This document shows, piece after piece, positions 43,303 to 55,930 of a stretch of 64,000 bases of DNA; positions within the stretch are counted from its first letter, which is position 1; each line of letters starts with the position of its first letter. Made by a program: the position numbers and the translations under genes. Origin of the DNA: Gnetum montanum. Lineage: Eukaryota; Streptophyta; Gnetopsida; Gnetales; Gnetaceae. Location of the stretch: the NCBI GenBank assembly GCA_015680685.1, contig MNCI01015527.1, positions 3,185 to 67,184 of the forward strand, written 5' to 3'. The notes under the pieces are model-generated. The model saw nothing but the letters and a program-made list of their open reading frames with translations. It did not search any database and was not told where the DNA came from.

Positions 43303-44879
43303 GAATGAAAGCCCATCCTTGAGTGAAGAAGAGGAAAAATAATTTCTTACAAAATATTAGGTAGGTATGGGATTATTGACTAACATACAAACTAACTCAG
43401 ATGGAATAGACAAACTTTGAGTTCCCAAGTGTATAGAGATACAAATTTCTACAAAATTGGGTGTTCATGATAAGAGAAGTGAACACCCTAGATAACACTG
43501 GCATCCAACATGTCTTGGTAGCTGAAGAGTGAGAGAGAAGATCCCACAATCATGAATGGTCCTCATTGTGTAATGCTATTGCATCATCTTTGGTGAAGAT
43601 AGTCTTGCTTCCAGTCCATGCTTCCCATTACAATCACAACAAAATCATGAATTAGTATGCAATGTATAACACATAGTTGTCAAATGCCTTGTCCTTTTGG
43701 TGGTTACACTCAGCTAGGTTGTGATTATGGTAGATTGATTCCTTTAGTAGTGTTAGTGGGAAGGTTGACAAATAGGGCAAAATAGATAAGTGGTCCATTA
43801 AATTTGACAAATTTCAATACAAAGAAGTATTTGAAGAGGGTGTAAGAATTCACAATAATAAAAAGGAAGGTTCATTAAAAATTGTTGTGAAGATGTGCCC
43901 GATTGGATGTCATTGATGAGGTAAATAAAAGAATTTGATTATAAGAGTGTCTAAGGGTAAAGAACTTAACTAACCCAACCAAAAGATATGCAAGTGGATC
44001 CTTTCCAAAGTAGGCATGGGTCTTTTATTCCCTTGCATAACTTCAAACCAAAGAGTCCGTGGGCCCTATGGATGATTAATGGTTATGGAAGGTTAAGTAA
44101 AAAGCCCCAGAAGAAACTACCTAAGAATTCTAGCACATCAAACTAGGACATCAAACAAGAACATGAAATTGGTAGTGAGGTGAGACATGGAAGGCATAGA
44201 TGGATGAGAGGGAGTGAAATGAAGTTCCTGATTAAGGTCACATGAAGTCCCTTGTGGATTTTGTGGTTAAATGACTTCATAGGATTCATCCTTAGTCTAG
44301 AACAAAACCAACCATGTTCAGTTACTTCGCATCATCATTCTAAGACTAGTCCATCCCTTGAGAAAAAAGAGTGCTCTCATAGAACAACCACCATTCATTA
44401 TTAGAGATGAAAAGTGAAGTAGGAAGTGAGGAAGGGCCTTAGTTAGAGGGGACTAGTCCCATAACTAGTGGTTGTAGCCCATTTATTTTTTCTAAGGGGA
44501 ACTGCATGTTTCTAGAACAAGGAAAATCATAGAGTTTGTGGATGGGTAGATGTTGTGGACTCACTGCCAGTTACATGAAAAAGAAACCATGTCCTAATTA
44601 TCCATAATGAAATTCAAAGCCCAAAACTAGACACCAACAATCAAATAAAAAATATAGTACATACCACCATCAAGTAATGCATTACCATTGTACTTGGCAC
44701 TTATTAACAAAAATTTAGAAAATCACACCAAAATAAAATAAAATAAAATATAAGAAAAAGTGTAAAATATTCAAGAAATAGCAAATGTACTAATGATGGT
44801 GTAAAACAAAAATTAGGAAACAAGAGGATGTAAAATAGAAAATGTGTAAAATTAAAAATTAAAAAACACTTAAGAATCC
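43303..44879 (-). other. Element D non-coding region
   Basis: It has no credible ORF. It shares 43313-43460 with element E, and the conserved 'gcaagtggatcc..aaagtagg' piece at 43990-44013 with A, C and E. An A-rich tract near 44720-44880 includes (AAAAT)n at about 44728-44751. Confidence 0.65.
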
Positions 44880-47359
44880 TGAAGACTAGGATGGGGTAAC
44901 CCCCATGACTAAAACTTTTGCTATGACAAGGATTAATAAGTGGATAAATAGGATCCATGCATGTATGAAACATTGGTAATTGTTCATACCCAGCCACTGG
45001 GTGTCTGTTGGTGGTGTGGTGGCTAGGTAAAAAAAATCTTGGTTACACACTTGATTGTTAAATGTATGGTGGATCACGGTATGAGATGTGTTAACATTAA
45101 GGATTTCTCGCCCATGATTACACCTATGATCATGATATGGTATGCATGGATTTTTTTTCTCGCCATACTGTTAGATTCATTGTTTGGGTTTGGGATTGGA
45201 GTAATGATGGATGGTGGTCCTTTTGTATGATTAGAGGATGTTGGTTGAGATAAGGAAGGTGGTGCACTAGATTGGCCTTGTGCTAGCTTGGATGATATGG
45301 TGGGTCCATGTGTGATCTACTTTGGCTTATAGCCTTTCCTCCAAAAGGGATTTTTCCTACATGGTGGTTGAGACCCACTAGTGTCAACATGTTTTTGCAC
45401 ATTTGTAGCACAAGTGGCATTCATTTGTTGACATTAGAGTGTTGAAAATTTTTGTGTTGCTAGTGGTCACATATAATGAGGTAGAGTATGAGAATATTGA
45501 GGGTAGGATGGATGGTAAGAGGCATGAGGTGTTGATCCTTCAGGGGATGTCATGTGTTGATGGTACTTTGGAAAGTGGTAGTGGTGATTTGAAGTAGAGG
45601 ATGTTGAACTAGTTCAAGAAATAGGGCATTGAATGTAATATCCATGCGGTTTTGGCAAATAGTTTGGATAGTACTGATTTGGTGGTGGCCTCCCCCATGA
45701 TTGTGGTTGTTGTCACTATGGTTGATGACCATGTTAAGGCTGGTAATAAGTTCCCCCAGGATGGTACAATCAATTGTGGGGCTATTTATAATTATCTTGT
45801 GGGAGAGGAAATCTCCTGGCCATGTGCTTTTGCACAAATGTTTCAGGCACCTACCCAATACTCTCTTAGCTACAACAAGACTAGGAAATGGCCCTTTGGA
45901 TGGTCATATTTGTAGATGTTGCATCCATTATCTTCATCAGTGGTTAAGTCTATAGCCTCACTTTCCTTAGCCATTTTTCCTATTTACCAAAAAATGTTCT
46001 TGGCTATTTCTTGGTTCTATATCCTTTGTTGATTGTGATTTCCTAGCTTATTTTGGATGATTTTCTCCTTGACCATATTAATGAGAGTTGTAACATTTTC
46101 ACATATTCATCTAGACATCCTATTAAATGTTTCTTCAAGTTCATCAATAGACCCTTGTATTAGCAAGGTTTGTTGTGGAATCACCTCATCAAGAGTGGTT
46201 TTGTTCTCCTTATCATAGATTTGGACCTCCTTCTATTGAAGAGTTAGGTCCCATTGACATTTCTCAACATTCTCCTATTTGCATATCTTTCCTTCTTCTT
46301 TTGCCACATGCTCTATTAGTTCTTAGATTTGATGGGCTTGGAGCTCATATAATTGCCCTAGGCCGTACATCCCAAGGGTCTCCCTTGTTTCATTATGAAG
46401 TCCACCTATGATGTGGAAAAGTTGCCTTTCCTTGGAGAAACCATGGCTTGGGAATCTATTCAGTAAGGCATAATATCTATCTATGGCCATGTCCAAGGGT
46501 TCATGTTGTTCTTTCTTCCGCTCTTGGATTTGTCTTCTTAGGTTGGACACTCTTGCATAGATTTGGTATTTCTTGTTAAAATGTTCCAACATTGTAGACC
46601 ATCGTTAGATTGAATTTGGTCTCAACAATCTATACCACACTTCATCTCTATCAATTAGTATCCTAGGAAAGAGTTTAAGCTTTTTCCATCTACTTTCAAT
46701 GTTGTAGAAAGTACAAGCATCATGGAAGGCTTGTAAATGATGTTGCAAATCTAGATTATAGCCTCTTACAAATTTAGAAATATTAGTCATGTCAAGCTTG
46801 GGTAAACGACTCTTTTTGCAATGCCTACAAAATATCTTAATAGCCTTCGTGATGTGCATTAGGCTCTTATTGGCCAAAAATTGTTCATTGTCATCAAACA
46901 AATTATGAGGGAAATCTCTATCACTATTCATTTTATTGTGATGATGCTATCTTCAACATTTCTTGTGGGTTCGATTTTAGTTTTTAGTCTAATCCTTTAG
47001 TGGAGCCTTATCTCTATACTTATGTTCATCTTTGTCAGAATTCAACATTGAAGGGAAAGAGAAAGATGAAGGACTAGAAGGATTGCCATGGCTTCTGTGG
47101 TATTCTTTGAGGTCCTTTGATTTATCATTTCTAGATTTTGAGGAGGTCTTAGGCCTCCTAGTCTAGGACTGACATCATCTCCTCCAAGGTTGTCTACCTT
47201 AGGTGAATGTAGTCTTTGAGTGTCGTCAGGGTGATCATGATCATAAGAAACCCCTCCATAAGGCTGGTCACTCCAATCTTCTTCATCATATATCTTGTTA
47301 TTTCTCCAATGAATGTGTTTACTATACAATGCATAGTCACTTCCATGTGAGAGAGACAT
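44880..47359 (-). pseudogene. Element D gag
   Basis: It starts MSLSHGSDYALYSKHIHWRN at 47359, matching element A's MSLSQDYDN start. The core covers FPRILIDRDEVWYRLLRPNS (near 46620-46690), then MLEHFNKKYQIYARVSNLRR, EPLDMAIDRYYALLNRFPSH and FHIIGGLHNETRETLG (46323-46592). The tail ends in a CMDPIYPLINPCHSKSFSHGG segment, with the internal polypurine-like motif at 44897-44911. Relative to A, the Trp at the first stop position of A is preserved here, which shows the direction of decay. Stops and a few frame changes are present. Confidence 0.8.
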
Positions 47360-47467
47360 TGTTATTGGTTTATGGTGTGTGTGAGTTAATATTTTTTTGG
47401 AAAGATATATCATTAATTCCTTTACAGCAATCTTGTATAATATAACTAATCTAGATAACTAGCACCA

Positions 47468-47485
47468 TCCCCAACAACAGTGCCA
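47468..47485 (-). other. Primer binding site, tRNA-Asp type (element D)
   Basis: Fourteen of 18 positions match the tRNA-Asp complement on the minus strand. All four differences are C-to-T or G-to-A. Confidence 0.8.
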
Positions 47486-47486
47486 A

Positions 47487-48263
47487 TGATGAGGAATGAG
47501 GTACCCCCTACGCCCAACCATATGAATCACAAGCATTCACACATGATTTGGTCAAATTCCATGGATGGAACTAGTTGTTATATCTAGATCATTAGGCTTT
47601 GATCGGAGTTTGCTATCTTCCTACTTGGACTAGTGGTAGCTTTGTCAGATATGATTTAGTCCAAAGTGAGGCATAAGATATTGCCTAATTCTATGCTACT
47701 CCTAATGACAATAAAGAGAAAAATTAACTAAGCTAATGAACAGTGGAAAATAAGATCTAAACTATCCTAGCTAGCCTAACACAAGTAATAGGTCCACGTT
47801 CCTAGATATATCTTGAACACATCTAGTGTTGCTAGGCTAACAAACATTAAGCATTGCTAGGTTACTAAGTACTCTATGTATGCTTGAAGTGGTCATGCTT
47901 GTGTTCATGAAATTAATTGCTTAATTGAAATGCAGTAAAGTAAAGTGCATTAAAAGAAACATTAATCTATTCTTAGTGCTACAAGGATTGTCAAAGAGTT
48001 TACTTTTAGTCCTATCACATTGTTGTGCTTAAGTACATTAGTGTTTGAACAAATAATGGTTCACACTTAGACTCCTTCTGCAAGCACTTAGAAAATATTT
48101 TTAACTCTAGAGAGAATAAACTGCAAGAGCTTCGCTACTCTGATTGAAAACTAACAAAAACTCATGTTAAATCAGGAGCCCGAGAGCTATATTTATAGGA
48201 GAATGTATACCCCTTAACATCGAATACTTGATGTTGGAGTAAATGAAACAATGTGATTCATCA
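47487..48263 (-). mobile_element. Element D 5' LTR (777 bp)
   Basis: On the plus strand it begins TGATGAGGAATGAGGTACCC and ends ATGTGATTCATCA. Sequence follows the left LTR through the 'gactagtggtagctttgtca' and 'gagagaataaactgcaagag' blocks. Confidence 0.88.
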
Positions 48264-49150
48264 ACATCTATAATGTTAAAGTCTTGAAACATTAAAATTT
48301 GTGGAATTTGAATCTTTTCCTTTTGTATGCAAAATTTTGAGATAGTAAAATTAACTTTTCATCATAGAAATTCTAGCTAGACGGTCATAGATGTTTGAAA
48401 TGATACATTTATTGTTCTTAAACGTAAGTCTATTACCCCTCCTAGACCCAAGATTTGTAGACTTAACATAATCAATGAAACATTCCTTATTTGAAGTCAT
48501 GTTATTTGAATAGTTACTATCAACAAGCCAACTACTAGAAGTAATTTTCTTAGAAGTAAAAAATACAACAAGATTTTATTTTATAACATAAGTAATTTAC
48601 CATTATCTTTTCATTTTAAAGAAGACTCACCATGTGCTTGTGAATTGCCTTAAATGGAGAAGTTATGTGTATCATTCTTGCCCCAGCATCTATCTTTAAT
48701 GTATTCCATTTTTTAAAAGAACTTAAAAATGATCTAATTCATGTTTTGGAAGTTTCATCTTTCTCTTCCTCTTTTGAATCTTCATCTATCTCTTTCATTA
48801 TTGGAATTCTAAGTATTCTATTCTTACATAGATTTTACATCATTTTGGAAATTAGCAATTTTTACCTATTATAGAGTCCTAAGATAAGAGATTAATTCAT
48901 CCATGGTATAATGATAGTTATAATGTTTTAATACCTATAGTCATCATACAATACTTGAATGACTTATTGGAACTTTTGTAGCATGGAATAATCCCATTAA
49001 TATTCATCAATATTTTTGAGAATGATAAACAACCTTCCAAGAACTTTTTAATAAATTCCTCCTTCAACATTTTGAGATTGTGAGACTTCTTAATTTAAGC
49101 ACCGATTTATTATTTTTCTTTGAATCCTTCTTTTAATGCCTCTCAACATT
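48264..49150 (-). pseudogene. Ty1/Copia gag-protease remnant
   Basis: The minus strand reads WLVDSNYSNNMTSNKECFID at 48474-48533. This matches the Copia protease motif (W-x-DSG-C/A-S-x-H-M-T), with G replaced by N and H by N. Upstream a degenerate knuckle region (KNDTHNFSI near 48655-48690) and a Glu/Lys/Ser-rich stretch (about 48740-48800) fit a Copia gag C-terminus. Further right, fragments resemble the gag core. Downstream of the protease the pre-integrase reading continues to 48290. It abuts element D, which probably inserted into it. No LTR or RT is visible. Confidence 0.6.
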
Positions 49151-50552
49151 ATTGTGATGTCTTCTTAATAATAATTATACAACTAAAAACTTTAGAAACA
49201 TATATGTATATAATCATTCTAGTAAGCTAGTGTTATTTTAGTGTAATTTCTTAATCCTTATTTTCTTGCCTTCAAGTACATCATAATCATTTTCAACATA
49301 CCTCTATACATAATTAATTTAGAGAAATGATTTCTTTAAATAAATTACAAAAAATAAAATCTTGCAAATCATTAATAATCACACTACTTGTATTTATAGC
49401 TTCTAGATATCACTATCAGGGTCTATAGTAGAAAGAATCTAAGTTAATAACTACTTTGCAAAAATACTAGGTGTGAGTTAAGTATAGTTTGACCACAAGT
49501 CACAAAGCAAACATGAATATACTATAAGGTGGATATGACAATGGAGAAGTCATAGTAGCTTTAAATTATGTCAATATGAATAAAGTATGACTACTATTGA
49601 GGTTATACTACAATCATATTATGGAACATGAGCAAGCTATAGGTACATCATGTTTAAGAATAGGTCAAGTTGAAGAATAAACTAAGAATCTAAGAGAGGA
49701 ATAAGATCACTACAAAAAATTTTAGACAAGTTGCAATGGTCTCATGCATATACAAGTTATGGTGGGGTTATGCTAGGGTAGAAAGAGATATGGGCCAAGT
49801 GCAATGGAGGTACAAATACTTTGAAATTCACACTCTAAGTTGCATGAGAGAAAACACAATGAAATCATGAGTTTCAAGCCTACCAATGAACTTAAAAATG
49901 TATTCCCAATTATTAATTAAATGATATCATATCTATGATACTAAAACTATGATATCATATGTCTATCTAAAATATTGTTGTTACAATGTATCTAGGCTTG
50001 GTTATATCTATAAATCCCAACCACTAGTTACACCTAATAAAAACTTATGATCCATCCTTACCCTCTTATACCTAAAAGAAAAAGCCTCATATGAGCTATT
50101 ACAATTCATAGTAGTAAGTTTGGAATGCTATCATAAAGATGTATTGGATAATGTTACCACTCATTTAGTCTTGATTACTTGTCTACCATTAGATAGATCT
50201 TCAACTTAAGTTACATTAGTTGTTAAAAAAAATTTTAAACACAAACCTAGGGGAAGAATATGTTCGAACCCAAAATATTTTTGAACAATATTTACTCCTA
50301 AGACATATAATCAATTTAGAAATTTATAACCCAATATTATCTACCAAAATCAAACATATAACCGAGAGTTTAAAAATCATGATTCTTACTAATAGATAAT
50401 ACCTTATTATTTTTGATAAAAACTTAGGATTTATGCATATATTTTACGAATTGAGATTTTATTTGGTAATCTACAAGTTAAATCATATTACTAATTATTA
50501 ATTATTGAATATTTTATTTATGTTTCACATGGTTATATATATCATAATTTTT
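49151..50552. other. Unassigned AT-rich sequence
   Basis: No ORF above 60 codons and no recognised repeat. A GTTCGAACCC-type string at about 50272-50281 resembles a Pol III B box but has no A box at a suitable distance. Confidence 0.5.
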
Positions 50553-50895
50553 AAGGAATTTTTCATTCTCTTCAAATTAATTTAAATAAACTTTATGAAA
50601 TGAATGGGATGTTGGAACCTAAAATAATTTGACTATAGATAAATCCCAAAATATATATCCAACATGATATATTTTAGGAATTTTTGATCCCCTTCAAATT
50701 GTATTCTATAAATATTCAAAAAAAAAGATGTCAAAACTTGAAATAATTTGTCTATGAGAACATCCTAAGAAATATATCCAACATGATACATTAGGAGAAT
50801 TATGGAGGATGCTAATGATTTCTCAAGTGTAATACAAACTAGAAACCTCTTTCTTAATAGGATAATAAGCTAACTAATTGAACCACCTCTATAAT
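50553..50895 (-). repeat. tRNA-derived SINE-like unit with duplicated body
   Basis: On the minus strand the head (about 50895 to 50830) reads GTGGTTCAATTAGTTAGC and then AAGAAAGAGGTTTCTAGTTT. This resembles the A-box arm and B-box arm of a tRNA-like SINE head. The body follows as two imperfect copies of about 120 bp (50676-50793 and 50553-50675). They share 'ggaattttt', 'cttcaaatt', 'aaataatttg' and 'atatatccaacatgata' on the plus strand. No clear tail or target duplication is visible. Confidence 0.5.
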
Positions 50896-51959
50896 TATTT
50901 TATAAAGTATCATGTTTGCTATATGTTTTAGGATGCACCTAGAGTCATTCTTGTATGTTTTGATAATTTAATCCCCTCACTTTCTACAAAACAACTTGAA
51001 CTACCAATTATTGACAAATAGTATAAAAAGATCCATCTTTGAATATAAAAATGTTCATTGCAAAGTTGTCTAATTCAATATATTTTGTTTTACATATCTC
51101 TCTTCATGTTATAAAAGGATAAGTTTAACTAGGTGGAAGAAAATTCTTTCATAAGTAGTTAAAATGTAAATGTCCATCATATGAATGTTTTGGGATCAAA
51201 TAATTTTCTTTGGTAATGAAATGAAAGGAAATTAGTGATAGGTGGCTGAAGTGATAAGTAGTTAAAATATTGTCTCCATGTTGTCTTAATTCAAATTTAT
51301 TATTGTCATATTAACCACTTTGCCTCAACCTTACTCCTATTTATTTCTTCAATGTGACCTTCAACCTCTCATGTATTATTGTAAGTGCATTACATTATTC
51401 TACTTACCTTATTAAGATTGATACTATTTTTTATTTTATTTAAACATGTATTTTTGGATTATAGTCCTACTTACTATGTAGCCAAGCATACATAAGCATG
51501 GTTGAACATCATCATCATGATAGTTATCGAATATGCATAAGTTAACACAATGTAATTAATGAAAGTTAAGGTACAATAAAGATAATTTAAAAAATATTTG
51601 TTCAAAAAATGTGAAATCCATTATCATGTTAGTGAAGAAAATTCAATCACAAGAAAACACATATCAATAAATAATATATAAATATTTTAACTTATTTTAG
51701 CTAAATATTTATAATTTATATGTATATTTTAACTAAAAATATATTATTACTTTATAAAAAATCAAATATTAAGATTAATTCTAAAAAATTTATGCATAAC
51801 ATAAGATTATAAATTTAGAAAATATTATTTAGTTTTATCAAGATAGTTAAAAGATTAGAAAAAAAGGTAATTTACTATTATATGATTTTTCATTAGAGGG
51901 TGATGAACAAGAAGGTTGCCCAACACTGCACCATATCATTTATAAGCATTTCAATAGAT
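50896..51959. other. Unassigned AT-rich sequence
   Basis: Nothing recognisable: no ORF, no repeat match and no RNA gene. Confidence 0.5.
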
Positions 51960-52060
51960 CAAGTCATAGGAATTGTCATTTAAAGTGATGGTAAAGTGCT
52001 CATTTCTCAAAATGAAGGCCTAGGTTTGAGCCTAGGCATATTCACTTGAAGAGGTTAGGC
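51960..52060 (+). repeat. Possible tRNA-like SINE head
   Basis: The plus strand reads ATGGTAAAGTGCTCATTTCT, then AATGAAGGCCTAGGTTTGAGCC. The spacing is that of tRNA D-arm and T-arm sequences, with a B-box-like GGTTTGAGCC (about 52013-52023). Nothing further identifies a SINE family. It could be chance. Confidence 0.3.
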
Positions 52061-52289
52061 TTTCACTCATCTATCAATTCTCTGAGAACCAAGCTTAGTA
52101 GGATGACCAATATGACTATCGGTGATGATTCTTTTTCATTAAACCATGTCATAATCCATGGATGCTACCAATGTGATGAGGACATTTTTGACCTTTTGGT
52201 ATGTCAAAACCTTAAGAAAAATGGAGAACAAAGGATGTTTATTGTGGATGCTATATTTATAGGACAATAACAAGAACTCCATATCATGG

Positions 52290-53280
52290 AAAAGGACTCA
52301 AGGAAGAATGGCTATCAAAGCAAAATACTTCATAAGAAAAATGAGAGCGTGGATAAGTACAAAGACTACAAGCTAAATGAAGATGCTCCAAGGATTGAGA
52401 AAAAGCTAAATCAACAAGAGAAAGCCTTAGGAACCAGAGATCAAAAGTTCAAAAGACATCTTTAAGGAATAGAAGATGTCTTGGCCAGGAGGAAGTCAAT
52501 CATGAGAAGATGTCTGCTTTGGAAAGAAGATGTCTCCCTAGAGACATCCCATTCTAAAAGGAGATGTCTCCTCAAAGTTGAAGCTAAATAAAAAAAGACA
52601 TCCCAATCTTGAAGGAGATGTCTACATTAGTCATTGAATAGATGTTGCATGAATTCCAAGGTTTTTTTTGAAAACTTTGAGGCTATAAGTAGACTTCAAA
52701 CTATTTGGAATTGTGCAAGCATTATAAACATCAAATCCATCATTGTCTATCTTATGTTGGTATACTTGTGGACTTGAATTGCCACATCATTTGTTAGATT
52801 TGTTGTGGAACTATGCTTCATTGTACAAGGAATTTGTAAATTGAGTTACACTTTCTCATTGTAATTCTTTTTCTTTTATTTTTTCCCTAAGGGGTTTATG
52901 TGATTCTTGTGAGAAGGCATCTTTTTAGAGCTTGTTGGGATCATGCGAGATTGAGTTGTTTTGTTGCATCAAAACACTCCAAAGTGGAGCTCTATTTTGT
53001 ACAGGTTATGGGATCCTCTAAACCACTCTTGAGATTGTTGGAACCTTGTGAGGTTGAGATTTTTCAGAGTGAAAAAACTCTCTTTTGCATATCTCAAAAT
53101 TTGTAATCATTGTGGTGTCCTCTAAACCACATTTTGGAAGAAACAAATTTCAGAGGTGTGCAAGGAATCTACCCTCTAAGTGTGGACTACCCAAGTTTGG
53201 GAACCACATAATTATTATGGTTTGTATAATAGGTATTGCTTGCAATTTGAGGAACTTATTTATCCTCCCCTTCTAAGTTC
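52290..53280 (+). other. LTR-like region with AGATGTCT cluster, unassigned
   Basis: Between 52455 and 52645 there are at least seven AGATGTCT/AGACATC motifs. A TATA-like GGCTATAAGTAGAC (about 52681-52694) comes next. Later a 'cctctaaaccac' phrase is repeated (about 53011 and 53110). The layout (motif-rich U3, TATA, R/U5) looks like a plus-strand LTR related in U3 style to family 2, but no ends, primer site or coding region can be assigned. Confidence 0.4.
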
Positions 53281-53284
53281 TTAG

Positions 53285-54086
53285 TCATCAAACATCACCC
53301 AACCCATGTATTATCCTCAATACATTGGTGTATATAGTTTGTCTGGGCTTTCTATGTTTGTCTTGTTGATGATGGTTATAGGATATTTTGGCATGTGTGA
53401 AGATAGTTGGTAGTTCTTTCCATAAGTTTTGAAGGTTCTGGGGATTAGTGGGAACTTACTTTAAGAATTGTGATCCATACTGGATAGACATATCCACTGG
53501 AAGATAGACATCTATCCTAGTAGGGAGACATCTTTACTTCCCAAATATGTCTACTAAAATACATCTCCATCATGTTATAGACATCTATGGTCTTCTCAAG
53601 ATGTCTTTTCCATGAATTATTTGTAGTTATATGAGACATCTCTCATGTCCCAAAGATTTCTTTCCTAGTCATGAGACATTGTGATAGGGATTTTAATTAC
53701 TCAAGATTATGAATTTTAAAGCATGGAAGATGAGGAGACACCCGGGTGGACAAAAATATATAAATTAATCTCTCAAGCCTTCATTTTGGGTAAGAGAGTA
53801 TAGGAAGAGAAAGAAAGAGTTTAGAGAGTTAGTGAAGAGTTGAGAGAGGGAAGAGTCTTGGTCAATTACCCTAGCCATCAATCTTATGTGAGTGTGATTT
53901 CTTTGATTAAGTGTTTTAAGAATTAGATTAAATCTCTTATCTATACCTAGGAATGTATCCTTCCTTTCAATTGTAATTTCTCCATTTGAGCAAGAATAAA
54001 GCTTTTAATTTTTCTTTCTTATTCAATTAATTACTTTTTTAAGTTAAGAAATATTGGATTATTGAATCCATGAGATCTAATGGTCA
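53285..54086 (+). mobile_element. Element G 5' LTR
   Basis: It pairs with about 59100-59914. U3 has AGACATCT-type motifs (53480-53650), a TATA-like AATATATAAATT at about 53754-53765, and a GA-rich leader (53790-53850). It ends near ATTGAATCCA...GGTCA (54070-54086). The start is fixed only to about 20 bp. Confidence 0.7.
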
Positions 54087-54089
54087 AAT

Positions 54090-54104
54090 TAGTATCATGG
54101 TAGC
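54090..54104 (+). other. Primer binding site, probably tRNA-Met type (element G)
   Basis: TAGTATCATGGTAGC is a decayed match to TGGTATCAGAGC, the initiator-Met primer site common in plant gypsy elements, just after the LTR end. Confidence 0.4.
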
Positions 54105-54469
54105 TTGGAATTGAAGAGAATTGTATTCAAGTGGATAATTCTCACATTAATTGCAAAGAATCATTTCAAATTCTCAAGCTTGGTAAATTATCTCTTACTA
54201 TTTGTTCTACTCATCTTAGGATTTGAGAATTCTTCTCTGATCCCTATCTTTATCATATCTTTTAAGAATTTGAGGATAATTATTGAATTGGATACCCACT
54301 AGCTTGTAATATCTAGGTCTTGAAGATCTAGATCTTATTTCTATTAATATTTAAGTATTATTGAGTTTATTCCTTGAGAAATATTATATATTTCATATTT
54401 TATTATAATATTTTATGAAAATTATCATCTAGATTAGTTTCCATCATTCCTTTAGAGAAGAAGATAGTT

Positions 54470-55680
54470 CAAGCTTTGTCAAGAGACATGAATGACATGA
54501 GAAATGATTTGAAGCTAATTGTTGAAAAAAATAAAAATCTTGAAGAGAATAAAGGATATGCTACTTTATTAAAATCATCTAGGAAATGGAACAACTTAAA
54601 TTCTTATTTACCAAGATATTATTCAAGATATTCCTCTATGCCATCTCTTGAAGAGGATCTTCATTTTGGAAATAAAGACCTTGGAGATGATGAAGAACAA
54701 GATGATATCTTTCTTCATGTTTATAGTATTGAGAATAAGTCTCAAGTATTTATCTTTCCAAAGAAAGGTAATAAGGAACTCTCTTATAATTATCAAAAGA
54801 AGTAAGGTAAAGAAATTAAAGTTACTCTTGCAAAATCTTTAAGATATGCTTCAAGAATACCTTATGTTGAAGTTAAATCCTTTGATAGCATGGAAGGAAC
54901 TAAATATTTTCTCTCTTGGCTAAAAATGATTAGCAAGTACTTTAAACTTGAAGATATAAAAAATCATCAAAATGTGTCATATGCTAAAACCAAATTGGAA
55001 GGTATGGTTCTTGTATGATGGAAGAAGGAAAGTTAGTCTTAGAAGGTCAACAATGACACATCCATCAAGGATAGGTCTTTAATGTAGTTCATGCTCAATC
55101 AAAAATTTTAGAAGACTCACCATAGATAAGAGTCCATCCAAAAATTATAGTACTTAAGGTAAGGTAATACAAGTGGAGGACTACTACATGAATTTTTTAA
55201 GGCTTTATATCTTTCAAAAATTCATTAAGATAACTATCAGCAAGCATCGAACTTTCAAGGAGGACTCAAGATAGAGTATTAGCAAGAGCTCACATATTAT
55301 GATCATCAAACATTAGATGAGACTTTGGAATTAACTCTTAAGGCTAAGAAGACACTTCAAGGCTACAATAGAGGTTTTAAATCTTCTAAGGTAAGGGACT
55401 CCAAAGCTTCTAAATATGAGAAAATAGCCAAGGAGATGGAAAATATCGAGGAAGACAAAAAGGAGAAGCTAGAGAATTCCAAGAAGGGTTAAGATTCCAA
55501 AAAAAATACTACTCAAAGAATGGAAAGGATCAAGGGAATGACTATGCCTTCAAAAATCAATGCTTTAATGATGGTGAGAAGAGACACAAGTAATGAAAGT
55601 GTAAAAAGTGAAAGATCTCCAAAGACAAGAAACTTCAAACCTTGAGAAAGGAAGACTCCTCCAATGAAGATAATCCTAAT
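54470..55680 (+). pseudogene. Element G gag
   Basis: An N-terminal helical, acidic part (MSRDMNDMRNDLKLIVEKNK, 54476 onward, open for 109 codons) is followed by the gag core. Here other frames read VKSFDSMEGTKYFLSWLKMI, then SKYFKLEDIKNHQN and AKTKLEGMVLV (about 54865-55015). A knuckle-like CFNDGEKRHK then KCKK lies at 55558-55606, with the second Cys lost. A Lys/Glu-rich segment precedes it. Gag would build the particle. At least two frame changes and several stops occur. Confidence 0.7.
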
Positions 55681-55689
55681 GTTTCTATA

Positions 55690-55930
55690 ATTTAAGAGGT
55701 AAATAAAATTAATTCTTATACTTTTATGAGAAATTTTAATGTCAATGATGATCCTAGGAGTAAGATGCTCTTTAGAATTTGGGCTAGGTATTTTGATACT
55801 GATAAATGGATACACATTTTGATTGACGATGGTGCTCATGAAAATGTGATTTCTTCAAAGAATATTTCTAAGTTTGGTTTGAAGACCTTTTCATACTCTA
55901 GGCCCTATATAGTTCATTGGCTTTCATAAT
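55690..55930 (+). pseudogene. Element G protease
   Basis: The frame starting near 55726 reads LFRIWARYFDTDKWIHILID, then DDGAHENVISSKNISKFGLK and RPYIVHWLS. The active-site loop is D-D-G-A (about 55823-55840), close to the D-S/T-G-A consensus. It is the counterpart of the protease in element F. Confidence 0.75.

Larger units (their letters stand above)
42474..48263 (-). mobile_element. Element D: gag-only family 1 element
   Basis: A complete minus-strand element of about 5.8 kb. The 3' LTR is 42474-43289, the 5' LTR 47487-48263 and the tRNA-Asp-type primer site 47468-47485. The gag is about 44880-47359. Flanks are ACACC (42469-42473) and ACATC (48264-48268), a target duplication with one difference. 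No pol domain is present. It sits beside Copia-like sequence on the right. It is close to element E in gag and in the region next to the 3' LTR. Confidence 0.88.

Noticed and set aside
50190-50285. GTTCGAACCC, a possible tRNA T-arm.
   Set aside because: No D-arm, anticodon arm or acceptor pairing can be found around it.
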